DNA from: Streptomyces sp.
Lineage (GTDB): Bacteria > Actinomycetota > Actinomycetes > Streptomycetales > Streptomycetaceae
Length of the DNA stretch: 64,000 nt
Assembly: GCF_019510245.1 (NCBI RefSeq)
Contig: NZ_JAEKKT010000114.1
Span: forward strand, 1 to 64,000
Direction: 5' to 3'
Shown here: positions 31,642 through 40,939 of the stretch, one piece after another
Position numbering within the stretch: the stretch's first letter is position 1
How the letters are laid out: every line of letters starts with the position of its first letter
Program-made: the position numbers and the translations under genes
The notes under the pieces: generated by a model
Told to the model about the DNA's origin: nothing
The model's database searches: none
The model's input: only the letters and a program-made list of their open reading frames with translations

Positions 31642-32130
31642 GGTGATCGGCGCCGCCGGGCCAGACGCCGTAACGGCCCGGCGAGAGCACGCCGCCCGGG
31701 TCCACCGCGTCCTTTGGCTTCGCCGGGAACCGGTGGGACGCGCCGTCGTCGAAGGACAGCACAGCCCGGCCGCGTCGTCCATCAGGTCGAGGTGGGCGCG
31801 GTAGGCGACGTACCCCATGGGGCCGAGTTCCCGCACGACCCGGTGCGCGGCGGCCACCCGCGGCCTTCACCGCGTCCGCGTCGTTCTTGTCGTTCTTGTC
31901 GTTCTTTCGTTCTTGTCGAAGCCGATGGCCGTGCCGACGGCCGCCGCCCGGGCGCCCACCGGCGGCACGCCGATCTGCGGGAGGAAGCCCGCGGCCACCA
32001 CGGTCTCCTGGACGGCCGCGCCGGCCTCGGCCACGGCGGTGCCGTGCATCGGCACCACCGGGGAGACCTCCAGGTGGCCGACGAAGTCCGGCAGGAGTCC
32101 GGCAGTTCCGGGCGCGGCATGCCGATCGGG
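31637..32130 (-). pseudogene. VAO-type flavoprotein (4-cresol dehydrogenase-like), C-terminal remnant
   Basis: Three frames must be joined to read it on the minus strand: PDFVGHLEVSPVVPMHG and VVAAGFLPQIGVPPVGA with GTAIGFDKN; then NDADAVKAA and MAAAHRVVRELGPMGYVAYR with HLDLMDDAAG; then DGASHRFPAKPKD, AVDPGGVLSPGRYGVWPGG at the end. This is the substrate and cap domain of vanillyl-alcohol-oxidase/4-cresol-dehydrogenase proteins; the FAD domain is missing. A 9-bp repeat (AAGAACGAC, 31880-31918) interrupts and shifts the frame at the FDKND site. Such enzymes oxidise p-alkylphenols and would fit the neighbouring aromatic catabolism genes. It is now non-functional. Confidence 0.65.
31880..31918. 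repeat. 9-bp microsatellite (about four units)
   Basis: GTCGTTCTT repeats at 31880, 31889 and 31898, then an imperfect fourth unit to 31918. On the minus strand it encodes Lys-Asn-Asp repeats inside the VAO-type remnant; one unit lacks a base and shifts the frame. Confidence 0.9.
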
Positions 32131-32374
32131 GTCTTCTCGGAACCCCGCCGACTCGCGCTGTCGCGCACCTCGCGTACGGCGACCGCCACCGGCCAGGATC
32201 GGAACGCCGCCGGACCGCGCAGCCCGGAGGTGCCGTTGGCCACCTTCGGCATCGCTCCTGGACCACGTCGTCCACGTCCGCGTGGCCCTGCAGGGCACGG
32301 CCGACGATGTTGTAGACCAGGGGCAGAGACTTCGGCACCGTCGGCAGCGCATCCAGAGCCGGGGCGCCGCTCAC
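32131..32374 (-). pseudogene. sigma-factor-like gene, N-terminal remnant
   Basis: GTG 32374 overlaps the LuxR stop as GTGA and opens LDALPTVPKSLPLVYNIVGR with ALQGHADVDDVVQE, the region 2.1-2.2 pattern of ECF sigma factors. After a frameshift it continues MPKVANGTSGLRG and PAAFRSWPVAVAVREVRD, then merges with the VAO remnant near 32130. Regions 2.3 to 4 are missing. It was probably once co-transcribed with the LuxR-type regulator. Confidence 0.55.
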
Positions 32375-35223
32375 CCGGTGCCGTCGGCGACACCGCCCCG
32401 TTCGACCGCCAGCCGGGTCAGTTCGACGCGGGTGTTGATCCCGAGCTTGGTGAAGATGTGTCTCATGTGGGTGTTGACGGTGTGCACGGACACGTGGAGC
32501 CGGTCGGCGATCGCCCGGTTGGTGAGTCCTTCCACGACGAGCGGGATCAGTTTCCGCTCGGATCCGGTCAGACTCCCCCACCCCGGAGAGATGTCCTTGC
32601 CCAGCCGCGGGGCGCCCGCGCGCACGCCCAGTTGCCGCAGACGCCGCACGAGCCGCTCGTGATCGCCCACGGCTCCCGAGGCCGACGCCAGCCGGCCCGC
32701 TTCTTCCAGACAGCGGATCGCCTGCGCCGTATCGGCCGAGGCGGCCATGAGCTCGCCGAGGTCCTCGCAGGCCGCGGCCAGAGCCAGTCGCCTGCCGGTG
32801 CTCCGGTAGCCGGCGACGGCGGAGGTGAGTGCACGCGGGTCGCCGTGGAGCAGCCCGTCCACGTGGGCACGGACGGCCGCGCTGATCAACTGGCCGTCGT
32901 CCCGGGCGGTCAGGGTACTCAGTGCGCCGGACACGGCCTGCGCGACCGACGGCGCCCCGCCGCGCAGCGCGATACGCGCGATGGCGGGCCAGTGTGACGG
33001 CGGGAGGGTGAGCAGCCGCGTCGGCTCGCTGTCCTCGACGGTCCCGGCGAGCGCCGCTGCCGCTGCCTGGTCCCTGCCCTCCGCGTCCGCCAGACAGGCG
33101 CGCGCGAGCGACACCCACAAGGCGTACCGCCGGGCGTTCGTGCCGGGGACGGCTTCGGCCTCACGGAGATGCTCCCCCGCCCTGGCGAGGTCGCCGCGCC
33201 TGATCTCCACCAGCGCCAGCACGGCGCGGGCCTGCGGATCCGGCTGGGTGATCTCGAGTTCGCCCGCCACCGCCAGACTGGCCTCGGCCTCCACGGCCGC
33301 GTCGTCCAGCGCGCCCTGTTCGAGCAGGGCGCAGGCACGGCGGGCGTGCCAGTGCGGAAGTGACCAGCCGAGGCCCAGCGCCTCCGCTTCGTGCTGGCCC
33401 TCACGCAGCACCCGCTCGGTGTCAGCGAGCCGGTCGGTGCTGGTCAGTACCGTGGCCAGCCACAGCGCCGGAATGCGCGGGGGCCTCAGGTAGGGCACGG
33501 CGGGCTCGGCACAGGCGCGTGCGGTGGCGGCCTCGGCGAGCTCCAGCGCTCGGCCGAGGCGCCCGCGGTAGAAGGACGTCTGCGACTGGAACACCATGAC
33601 GCTGACCACGACGGCCGGATCGTGGCTCTGGTAGGCGGCCGCGACCAGGCCGGTGTCCGTCTGCTCGGCAGCCGTGATGTTCCCGAGGTGCACATGGCCC
33701 GTCGCCCGGGTCTTCAGCAGCAGGACCCGCAGGTCCTGCGGCAGCGCGGGAAGGTCCAGGGCCTGCTGGAGGTGGGTCATGGCGGCGGCGTCGTCGCCCG
33801 CGGCCTGGTGTATCTCGGCGGCCACCAGGCGCAGGTTCGCCTCCTGCGGCGGCTCCAGACCGTCCGACAGGGTCGCGTCGACCAGTTCGAGCGCCTCGTG
33901 GACCCGGCGGGTCCGGCCGAGGTACTCGGCGGCGTCGGTGAGCAGACCGACGCGGCGCCGGTCGCGCGGGGGCAGCAGGCCGGCGATCCGCCGGGCCAGG
34001 TCCGCGGCGGCGTCGGGGGCCGTCGACGACAGTTCCCGTACGGCGGTGTGCAGCCTGGTCACGGCGTCGTCGTCCACCGGGCCGCCCGCCATGACGACAT
34101 GCCAGGCCACCTCCGCCGACCGTGCCCCGTCGGCGCGCAGGCTCTCGGCGGCCTCCCGGTGCAGCGCGGTCCGCACGGCAGGCGGCAGGCTCTCGTGGAC
34201 GGCCTGGCGCAGGAGGTCGTGGCGGAAGGCGAGTCGCGGGCCGTCCGCCGAGAGCAGGCCGCTGTTCAGGGCGGCCTCCGCGCCGAAGAGCAGGCTGCCG
34301 ACCTGCCTGCCGAGCATGCGGGCGGCGGTGCCGAAGTCGAATTCGCGGCCGAGGACGGAGCCGATCTGGACGAGGCGTACGGCGTCCTCCGGCAGCTGGT
34401 GCAGACGTGCGGCGACTCTCTGACGGAAGGCGACGGGGATGTCGCGGTACAGGCGGTCCGCCGCACCCGCCTCTGCTTCGGCGGCGTCCGGGCCGGGGAA
34501 AGAGCGCACCAGTTCGATCGCGAGGAACGGATTGCCCGCGACGCCTCGCAGCATCCTGGCCAGACCGGGGGACGGTTCCGTCCCGAGCACGTCGGCCGCG
34601 ATGTGTTCCAGTTCCCGCTGGGGCAGCGGGCCGAGGGTCAGCCATCGGGCGCCGAGGCGCTCGAGGTCCTCCCGCACCCTGGCCACGGTCGGGCGCTCGG
34701 TCTCCGACCGTACCGCCAGCACCCACAGGATCCGCGAGGCAGCCAGTCGTCCGGGGAGCGTGCGCAGCGCGAAGAGCGTGGCCGGATCCGACCATTGCGC
34801 GTCGTCGACGAGCACCAGTACCGGGGCACGCTGGGCCCGGTCCTCCAGCGCGTCCGCGATGCCGTCCAGCAGCCGCAGGCGCTGGTCGTCCAGGCCCGCG
34901 GCGGCCCGGGGAGAACCGTCGTGGGCCTGCAGGGCCGACTGGAGGGCGGCTCCTGCCGCATACTGATCGAACTCGTCGGCCCTTACGGGGACCACGTCGA
35001 ACCCGCAGCGCCGGGCCCGCTCGTCCAGCTCCGCGAGGAGCCGGCTCTTGCCGACGCCGGGCGCGCCTTCCACGACGACGCAGGCGCCCCGTCCGCCGCG
35101 CACCGCCACCAGAGCCTCGCGGACGGCCGCGATCTCACGGTCCCGGCCCCGCAGGCGCAGCCCGGTCCCGGCCTGGTTCCCACGCCCGGGGTCCAGGTGG
35201 CCCGTGGGGTCTGTGCCGCGCAT
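32371..35223 (-). CDS. large ATP-binding LuxR-family (LAL/MalT-type) regulator
   Basis: 950 aa from ATG 35223. The N-terminal AAA/STAND ATPase has Walker A VVEGAPGVGKSRLLAELDE and Walker B PVLVLVDDAQWSD. The middle (residues 300-850) is a helical TPR-like sensor with repeated Ala/Leu-rich helices. The C-terminal LuxR helix-turn-helix (residues 885-945) is SLTGSERKLIPLVVEGLTNR, AIADRLHVSVHTVNTHMRHI and FTKLGINTRVEL. LAL regulators bind an inducer, hydrolyse ATP and activate catabolic or secondary-metabolite genes. Neighbours do not define the target. A decayed sigma-factor gene is coupled to its stop codon. Confidence 0.9.
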   Translation of the reverse strand: MRGTDPTGHLDPGRGNQAGTGLRLRGRDREIAAVREALVAVRGGRGACVVVEGAPGVGKSRLLAELDERARRCGFDVVPVRADEFDQYAAGAALQSALQAHDGSPRAAAGLDDQRLRLLDGIADALEDRAQRAPVLVLVDDAQWSDPATLFALRTLPGRLAASRILWVLAVRSETERPTVARVREDLERLGARWLTLGPLPQRELEHIAADVLGTEPSPGLARMLRGVAGNPFLAIELVRSFPGPDAAEAEAGAADRLYRDIPVAFRQRVAARLHQLPEDAVRLVQIGSVLGREFDFGTAARMLGRQVGSLLFGAEAALNSGLLSADGPRLAFRHDLLRQAVHESLPPAVRTALHREAAESLRADGARSAEVAWHVVMAGGPVDDDAVTRLHTAVRELSSTAPDAAADLARRIAGLLPPRDRRRVGLLTDAAEYLGRTRRVHEALELVDATLSDGLEPPQEANLRLVAAEIHQAAGDDAAAMTHLQQALDLPALPQDLRVLLLKTRATGHVHLGNITAAEQTDTGLVAAAYQSHDPAVVVSVMVFQSQTSFYRGRLGRALELAEAATARACAEPAVPYLRPPRIPALWLATVLTSTDRLADTERVLREGQHEAEALGLGWSLPHWHARRACALLEQGALDDAAVEAEASLAVAGELEITQPDPQARAVLALVEIRRGDLARAGEHLREAEAVPGTNARRYALWVSLARACLADAEGRDQAAAAALAGTVEDSEPTRLLTLPPSHWPAIARIALRGGAPSVAQAVSGALSTLTARDDGQLISAAVRAHVDGLLHGDPRALTSAVAGYRSTGRRLALAAACEDLGELMAASADTAQAIRCLEEAGRLASASGAVGDHERLVRRLRQLGVRAGAPRLGKDISPGWGSLTGSERKLIPLVVEGLTNRAIADRLHVSVHTVNTHMRHIFTKLGINTRVELTRLAVERGGVADGTG

Positions 35224-35307
35224 GGGGCAAGCATGCCGCAGGCCACAGGTGCCCTCAACGCCGGTCCCCCGCCTCGCCGGCCGCGACCCTCGTCGTGAGC
35301 CGGCGGA

Positions 35308-35739
35308 TCACTCCGCGGGGCGCGGGGCGCGCAGGTGGGCCCGCTTCTCCAGTTCCTCGTCGTCGACCAGGGTGAGCATCGGCTGGCCCGGCGCGCACAT
35401 CATGAACACGATGTATTTGGCCGGCTCCTCCGAGGAGGCGTTGCCGTTCTGGTAGTGGATCACCTCACCGCCCGGCTCCCAGAACGTGTCACCTGCCTTG
35501 ATCACACGTTCCGGCTCGCCTTCGAGCTCCCACCGGACCGCGCCTTCGAGGACGTAGCCGAAACACGGCCCCGAGTGACGGTGCGGAGGTGTCCCGGGGT
35601 CGCCCGGCGGCCACTCGACGAGGACGGTCATGCCCGAAGCACCCTCGGGAACGAAGGGCGGCCTGACGTCCGCCAGCATCCTGGGACCGTACTCGCTGTC
35701 CTGTGCGGCGCTCTCGGTCGCCGAGTCCTGTGCCGACAT
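35308..35739 (-). CDS. cupin-domain protein (paralog 3 of 3)
   Basis: 143 aa; ATG 35739 (MSAQDSATESAAQDSEYGPR) preceded by CTACGGAGGTGCA. Very close to cupin 1 from GPRMLADV on: PPHRHSGPCFGYVLEGAVRW, FWEPGGEVIHYQNGN, SSEEPAKYIVFMMCAP and the tail RAHLRAPRPAE. The metal-binding His pair is intact. Its leader shares CCGTTCCGGGCCGG with cupin 1, so these two look like a recent duplication. It lies 117 bp after the SpoIIE-type gene on the same strand and may be reached by read-through from the ECF41-type promoter at 38544. Confidence 0.83.
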   Translation of the reverse strand: MSAQDSATESAAQDSEYGPRMLADVRPPFVPEGASGMTVLVEWPPGDPGTPPHRHSGPCFGYVLEGAVRWELEGEPERVIKAGDTFWEPGGEVIHYQNGNASSEEPAKYIVFMMCAPGQPMLTLVDDEELEKRAHLRAPRPAE

Positions 35740-35855
35740 TGCTGCACCTCCGTAGGCCGGCCCGGAACGGATGGTCCGGCACTGCTGCTCCACGATCCAC
35801 CCTGCATCCTGTCGGCGGCCCTCACAAACCAGGAGCGCGCGACGCGGCGTACGCA

Positions 35856-38414
35856 CTACCACGGCAACGGCCGGCGTCCCGCGACGTCACCGGAGCCCGC
35901 CGTCGCGGAGACGAGGACGGGCCGCTCCGCGACTACAGGTGGCACCCCGGGCTCCCGTGGGTCTGACGATGCGGGGGCCAGGTCCTCCTCGGCCCAGACC
36001 ACTTTGCCGCCCGGCACGGTGCGGAAACCCCATCTGCGGGACAGCTGGGCGACCAGGAAGAGGCCGCGGCCGTTCTCGTCATGGGTGCATGCGCTGCGCA
36101 GACGTGGGGCGCAGGCGCTGGAGTCGAACACTTCGCAGGTCAGGACCTGGTGCCGGATCAGGCGCAAAGTGATCTGACCGGTGCCGTGGCGGACGGCGTT
36201 GGTGACCAGTTCGCTGACGATCAGCTTCGTGGCGTCCGCGACGTCCCCCAGGCCCCATTCGGTCAGCTGACGGGCGGCCAGGTGCCGGGCGCTGCGGGCG
36301 GCGGTCTGGTCGCTGGGCAGCGTCCAGGAGGCCACCTGGGCGGGGTCGAGCGTACGGGTGCGGACGAGGAGCAGCGTGCGGTCGTCGGGGGGTGCCTGCC
36401 CCGGGAAGGTCTCCATCGCGCTGCTGCAGAGTTCTTCCAGGGAGCGGCCGGGTTGTGCCAGGGCGCTGCCGAGGCGGCGCATTCCCACGTCGATGTCGTG
36501 TTCGCGGGTCTCGACGAGGCCGTCGGTGTACAGGCCGAGGAGACTTCCCTCGGGCAGTTCCAGCTCCGCCGCCTCGTAGGGGACGCCCAGGCCCATGCCC
36601 AGCGGGGTTCCGGTGGGCAGGTCGGGGAAAGCGACCCGCCCCTGCGGGTCGATGACCGCGGGCGGCGGGTGCCCGGCCCGCGCCATGGTGCACCTGCGGG
36701 TGACCGGGTCGTACACCGCGTACAGGCAGGTGGCGCCCACGGCCGGGGAGTACTGCTCCGGAGCGTCGGCGTCGTCCTCGGCCAGCCGCCGGACCGTGTC
36801 GTCGAGGTGGGTGAGCAGTTCGTCGGGGGGCAACTCCATGTCGGCGAGGGTGCGTACGGCGGTGCGGAGCCGGCCCATGGTCGCGGCGGCGTTGATCCCG
36901 TGTCCGACCACATCGCCGACGACGAGGGCCACGCGCGCGCCGGACAGCGGGATCACGTCGAACCAGTCGCCCCCGACGCCGTGATCCATGTCGGCGGGGA
37001 GGTAACGCGACGCCGTGTCGACCGCCGCGCCCCCTTTCAGACGGTGCGGGAGCAGGTTCCGCTGGAGGGCGAGGGCGGCGGTGTGCTCGCGGGCGTACTG
37101 GCGCGCGTTGTCCAGGGCCAGCGCGGCGCGGCTGACGAGTTCCTCGGCGAGGAGCACGTCGACCTCCTGGAACGGCCCCGGGGCCGAGGTGCGGATGAAC
37201 AGCACCATGCCCAGCAGGACGCGCCGTGCACGGATGGGGATGAGCATCAGGGAGTGGGTGCCGTTCTCGTGGATCGTCCGCGCCCGCGCCGGGTCCTGGT
37301 CGATCCAGGTGCCCGCAGCGGTGTCCAGGACCGGCTCCAGGTGGGACGTCCCGGTGCGCAGGACCTCGGTGAAGGGTGAGGCGGGCGGCCAGGGGACCAC
37401 CTCGCCGTGCGCCCACGGGGACTCCGGGACCCCCTGGCGGATCGACGCCAGACCGGCGCGCCGGAAGACCGGGAGGCGCCGGCCCGAGGCGCCGATGTGG
37501 ACCGGGGGCCCTTCGCCGAACGGGACCGACTGTTCGAGGTCCACGGCGACGTAGTCGGCGAGCAGCGGCACGGCCAGGTCGGCCAGTTCCTGGCTGGTGC
37601 GCATCACGTCCAGACTGCTGCCGAGGCGGGTACTGCCCTCGCTGAGGATGGCCAGGCGATCGCGCGCCCGCCGGCTCCCGCTGAGGTCGACGCTGATGAC
37701 GCACACCCCCAGCACCTGGCCGTCGGCGTCCTGGAGGCAGAAGACCGAAGCCGCGTACGTGTGCTCCCGGTGCGGGCTCGACGGCAGCCACGTCCGGTGG
37801 TCGTGGACCTGCGCGGGCCCGCCCCGCATCACCTCCCGCATCGCCTCTTCGAGTGCTTCGGCCTCGGCCCCCGGCCGCACGTCGCTGAACCGCCGTCCGA
37901 GCCGGCGGTCGCGGGGGATGCCGTCGTGGCTCTCCATCGTGTCGTTCACCCAGGTGCACCGCAGGTGCGGGTCCCGCACGACGATGCCCATGGGGACGCG
38001 GGCGAGCAGCGACTCCCGCACCAGTTCGTTCGTCGTCTCCCCGGAGGCCTCCCCGATGTCGGTCACGGAGACGAGCCACCGGACCGTTTCGCCGTGCCCC
38101 GACAGCATCGAGACCCGCAGGCTCACGTCGAGCCCGTGCCCGTCCCTGTGCCGTACCGTCGTCGTGCCCGACCAGCCGCGCCGGGCGAGGCACCGGCCGA
38201 CGAACTCGGCGGTCGTCGGCGCTTCTTCGGGGTACGGCAGAACGGCCGAGGCCGACCGGCCCACCATGTCGGCGGCGGAGTACCCGACCAGCCGCTCGGC
38301 GGCCCGCGTCCATCCGACCACCGTCCCCTGCTCGTCGAGCATCGCGATCGCCGACTCCGAGGGCTCACGGATGCTCGGCTGTGTACGGGGTACCGCTGTG
38401 TCTGTGCTGATCAT
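35856..38414 (-). CDS. PAS-PAS-GAF-PP2C (SpoIIE)-HATPase regulator
   Basis: 852 aa from ATG 38414. Order: PAS 1 (AMLDEQGTVVGWTRAAERLV), PAS 2 (ARVPMGIVVRDPHLRCTWVN), GAF (LADLAVPLLADYVAVDLEQS), then a PP2C/SpoIIE phosphatase domain (residues 470-700) with GGDWFDVIPLSG, VVGDVVGHGINAAATMG, ARAGHPPPAVI and LYTDGLVETREHDID. A C-terminal anti-sigma-type histidine kinase-like ATPase has KLIVSELVTNAVRHG and GRGLFLVAQLSRRWG. Such proteins dephosphorylate anti-anti-sigma factors in partner-switching modules, so it could connect light, redox or ligand signals to sigma control. An ECF41-type promoter lies 130 bp upstream, divergent from the second phosphatase gene. Confidence 0.9.
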   Translation of the reverse strand: MISTDTAVPRTQPSIREPSESAIAMLDEQGTVVGWTRAAERLVGYSAADMVGRSASAVLPYPEEAPTTAEFVGRCLARRGWSGTTTVRHRDGHGLDVSLRVSMLSGHGETVRWLVSVTDIGEASGETTNELVRESLLARVPMGIVVRDPHLRCTWVNDTMESHDGIPRDRRLGRRFSDVRPGAEAEALEEAMREVMRGGPAQVHDHRTWLPSSPHREHTYAASVFCLQDADGQVLGVCVISVDLSGSRRARDRLAILSEGSTRLGSSLDVMRTSQELADLAVPLLADYVAVDLEQSVPFGEGPPVHIGASGRRLPVFRRAGLASIRQGVPESPWAHGEVVPWPPASPFTEVLRTGTSHLEPVLDTAAGTWIDQDPARARTIHENGTHSLMLIPIRARRVLLGMVLFIRTSAPGPFQEVDVLLAEELVSRAALALDNARQYAREHTAALALQRNLLPHRLKGGAAVDTASRYLPADMDHGVGGDWFDVIPLSGARVALVVGDVVGHGINAAATMGRLRTAVRTLADMELPPDELLTHLDDTVRRLAEDDADAPEQYSPAVGATCLYAVYDPVTRRCTMARAGHPPPAVIDPQGRVAFPDLPTGTPLGMGLGVPYEAAELELPEGSLLGLYTDGLVETREHDIDVGMRRLGSALAQPGRSLEELCSSAMETFPGQAPPDDRTLLLVRTRTLDPAQVASWTLPSDQTAARSARHLAARQLTEWGLGDVADATKLIVSELVTNAVRHGTGQITLRLIRHQVLTCEVFDSSACAPRLRSACTHDENGRGLFLVAQLSRRWGFRTVPGGKVVWAEEDLAPASSDPREPGVPPVVAERPVLVSATAGSGDVAGRRPLPW

Positions 38415-38543
38415 CGAATCGTCGTCCTCGGATAGGTGACGGCGAGGCAGGCACCTTCGGTACGCCGGGCTTCGTCGCCGTTGTCGGTTCCGGTCTCGGA
38501 CTTGAGCGCGATTGCGCCCCCACTTGTCGCTTTTCAGACCATT

Positions 38544-38570
38544 GACAGGGCGGCACTTTGATCTGTGACA
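38544..38570 (-). promoter_or_regulatory. ECF41-type promoter of the SpoIIE phosphatase gene
   Basis: Minus strand: TGTCACA (38570-38564), 16 nt, TGTC (38547-38544). It uses T at the first -10 position, as does the NDH-2 site. Confidence 0.7.
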
Positions 38571-38644
38571 GGAGCCACTGCGGCGAAAGGGGGGCCGGCG
38601 GCTCTCCCGCGCGGGGCCGGCCGGTGCGGACGTACGGTGCTGTT

Positions 38645-40873
38645 ATGTGCGCCATGCGGGAAGACGGCGCGGTACCGCGCTACGGGCCTCGTCCGTCCCC
38701 GGCTGCCACCGGGCCGGCGCGCCGGGCGGAGCTGGACCGGCTGCTGGAGTCCGCCGTGCGCGACACGGGGGTGCTCGCGGGTGCGGTCTTCCTGCTGGCG
38801 CCCGACGGGCAGACACTGCGGCTGGAGGTGACCGCGGGGCTGCCGGCGGAGTATCTGACGCCCTGGTCCCGAGTGGCGCTGTCGAGCCCCGTGGCGGTTG
38901 CGGAGGCGCTGCGCCGGCGACGGCTGGTCTGGCTGAGCGATCCGGAGGAGTTCGCCCGGCGCTATCCGCGTACGGCGATCGCACTTCCCTACCACTGCGC
39001 GGCAGCGGCGGCACCGATCGTCACCGGCACCACGGCCTGGGGCACGCTGCTGCTCCTGTGGCCCGGGACCGACATCGCCGGGGCCGCCGGTCCGGGACCC
39101 GACCGGGTTGCCGCCGCCTGTCGCCGCCTGGGACGGTTCCTGCACGACGCCGTCGGCACCGGCGACGCCGTACGTCCGGGACCGGCACCGCGCACCCTGC
39201 CGCGGCCTCCGGCCCGCAGCCGGGATCCGGCCGGGGCGCCGGCCGCGGCGGACCTCGTCGAACGGCTGCCGGAGGGCAACTGCTCGCTCGACCTCGAGGG
39301 CACGTTCACCTACGTCAGCGCCACCGCCGCGACCTTGCTGGGCGGCAGCGTCCGCGACCTGACCGGCACCCGCCCCTGGCGCTCCTTGCCCTGGTGCGCG
39401 GACTCGCCGCTCAAGGAATGCTTCCGCGGCGCGCTGGTCAGCCGCAGGCCCGCCTATTTCACCGCCCTGCGCCCGCCGGACCACTGGCTCGCCTTCCAGC
39501 TCTACCCGGACGCATCCGGGGTGAGCCTGCGCATCTCGCCGGCCGGCCCGGGTCCGGCCGCACCGGCCGGGCCCGCACGGGCGGGGAGGTTCCTGGGCGA
39601 GTCGATCCCCCTGGGCGAGGTCTACCAGGTGCTCCACCTGGCCGCCGCCCTCTCGGAGGCCGTGGGCGTGCGCGACGTGGTCGATCTGATCACCGAGGAG
39701 ATGCTGCCGGCCTTCGGCGCCCGTACCGTGGCCCTGCTCGCGGCGGAGGACGGCAGAATGCGTGTCATCGGCCGTCGTGGATACGACCCCGGGCTCCTGG
39801 AACTGTTCGACGGAGCACCGCTGACCTGCCTGGCGCCCCCGGTGCGGGTCCTCGCCACCGGCCGGCCCGCCTTCTTCGCCACGTTCGAGGAACTGTCCCG
39901 CGCCTACCCGCCCGCCGTCCGGCAGGAGAACCTGCACGCCTGGGTCTTTCTGCCGCTGATCACCTCCGGGCGCCCGGTGGGCTCGTGCGTGTTCGCCTTC
40001 GACCGCCCGCACACCTTCTCCGAGCAGGAACGGGTCGTCTTCACCGCACTCGCGGGACTCGTCGCACAGGCACTGGAACGCGCCCGCCTGTACGACGCCA
40101 GCAAGGAGCTCGCGCAGACCCTGCAAGCCGCCCTGCTCCCCGACTCGCTGCCCGACGTCCCGGGCCTGGACGCGGCCGCCCGCTACCTGCCCGCCGCCCG
40201 TGGCATGGACATCGGCGGCGACTTCTACGACCTGGTCCGGGTGGACGACACCACCGCGGCCGCGTTCATCGGCGACGTCCAGGGCCACAACGTCACCGCC
40301 GCCGCGCTCATGGGCCGGATCCGCCCGTCCCTCCGCTCCCACGCCGCCACCGGAACCACGCCGGCGCAGGCTCTCACGCAGGCGAACCGTCAGCTGGTCG
40401 ACCTGGACGCGGGCCGCTTCGTCAGCTGTCTCTACGCGCATCTCGACCTCGCGCGCAACCGTGCCGTCCTGGCCACCGCCGGGCACCCCCCGCCGGTCCT
40501 GCGCCGCCCGGACGGACACGCCGAGGTACTTTCCCTGCCGCCCGGGCTGCTGCTCGGCATCGACCCCGACACGGACTATCCCGTCACCGAGATCCCGCTG
40601 ACACCCGGCACCGTCCTCGCCCTGTACACCGACGGACTCGTCGAGACGCCCGGGGTCGACCTGGACGACGCCATGTCCGGACTCGCCACCCAGCTCGCCC
40701 GGGCCCGGTTCCAGCCGATGGAGGGGCTCGCCACGGCCCTGATCGACCACGCACGATGGACCGCCCCCAGGACGGACGACATCGCCCTGCTGCTCATCGG
40801 GCTCGCCACCGCGGACCAGGACGGTGCGATGCCGCTGCCGGCGCGGGGTTCGAGAGCCATCGACGACCGGTGA
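38645..40873 (+). CDS. GAF-PAS-GAF-PP2C (SpoIIE) phosphatase
   Basis: 742 aa from ATG 38645; ATG 38654 is an alternative and neither has a strong ribosome-binding site. Domain order: a GAF-like N-terminus (DRLLESAVRDTGVLAGAVFL), PAS (VERLPEGNCSLDLEGTFTYV), GAF (LSEAVGVRDVVDLITEEMLP) and a C-terminal PP2C domain from about residue 500. The PP2C motifs are GGDFYDLVRVDDT, AAFIGDVQGHNVTAAALMG, ATAGHPPPVLRRP and LYTDGLVETPGVDLDD. The metal-binding Asp residues are present. It lacks the HATPase domain of its divergent neighbour. It likely acts on an anti-sigma antagonist; no partner gene is adjacent. Confidence 0.88.
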   Translation: MCAMREDGAVPRYGPRPSPAATGPARRAELDRLLESAVRDTGVLAGAVFLLAPDGQTLRLEVTAGLPAEYLTPWSRVALSSPVAVAEALRRRRLVWLSDPEEFARRYPRTAIALPYHCAAAAAPIVTGTTAWGTLLLLWPGTDIAGAAGPGPDRVAAACRRLGRFLHDAVGTGDAVRPGPAPRTLPRPPARSRDPAGAPAAADLVERLPEGNCSLDLEGTFTYVSATAATLLGGSVRDLTGTRPWRSLPWCADSPLKECFRGALVSRRPAYFTALRPPDHWLAFQLYPDASGVSLRISPAGPGPAAPAGPARAGRFLGESIPLGEVYQVLHLAAALSEAVGVRDVVDLITEEMLPAFGARTVALLAAEDGRMRVIGRRGYDPGLLELFDGAPLTCLAPPVRVLATGRPAFFATFEELSRAYPPAVRQENLHAWVFLPLITSGRPVGSCVFAFDRPHTFSEQERVVFTALAGLVAQALERARLYDASKELAQTLQAALLPDSLPDVPGLDAAARYLPAARGMDIGGDFYDLVRVDDTTAAAFIGDVQGHNVTAAALMGRIRPSLRSHAATGTTPAQALTQANRQLVDLDAGRFVSCLYAHLDLARNRAVLATAGHPPPVLRRPDGHAEVLSLPPGLLLGIDPDTDYPVTEIPLTPGTVLALYTDGLVETPGVDLDDAMSGLATQLARARFQPMEGLATALIDHARWTAPRTDDIALLLIGLATADQDGAMPLPARGSRAIDDR

Positions 40874-40939
40874 CCCCGCGCGGCCCTTCCCACGGCCCGC
40901 GACGACGAGACGACGAGACGACGTGAAGGAGGCGGGCTC

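Noticed and set aside
31634..33118. A 494-codon minus-strand frame across the LuxR C-terminus
   Set aside because: Only short stretches (the sigma and VAO remnants) are meaningful; the rest shadows the LuxR gene in another frame.
40900..40925. Short GACGAGAC repeats before the SDR at 40940
   Set aside because: Only about two imperfect units in GC-rich DNA; probably chance.
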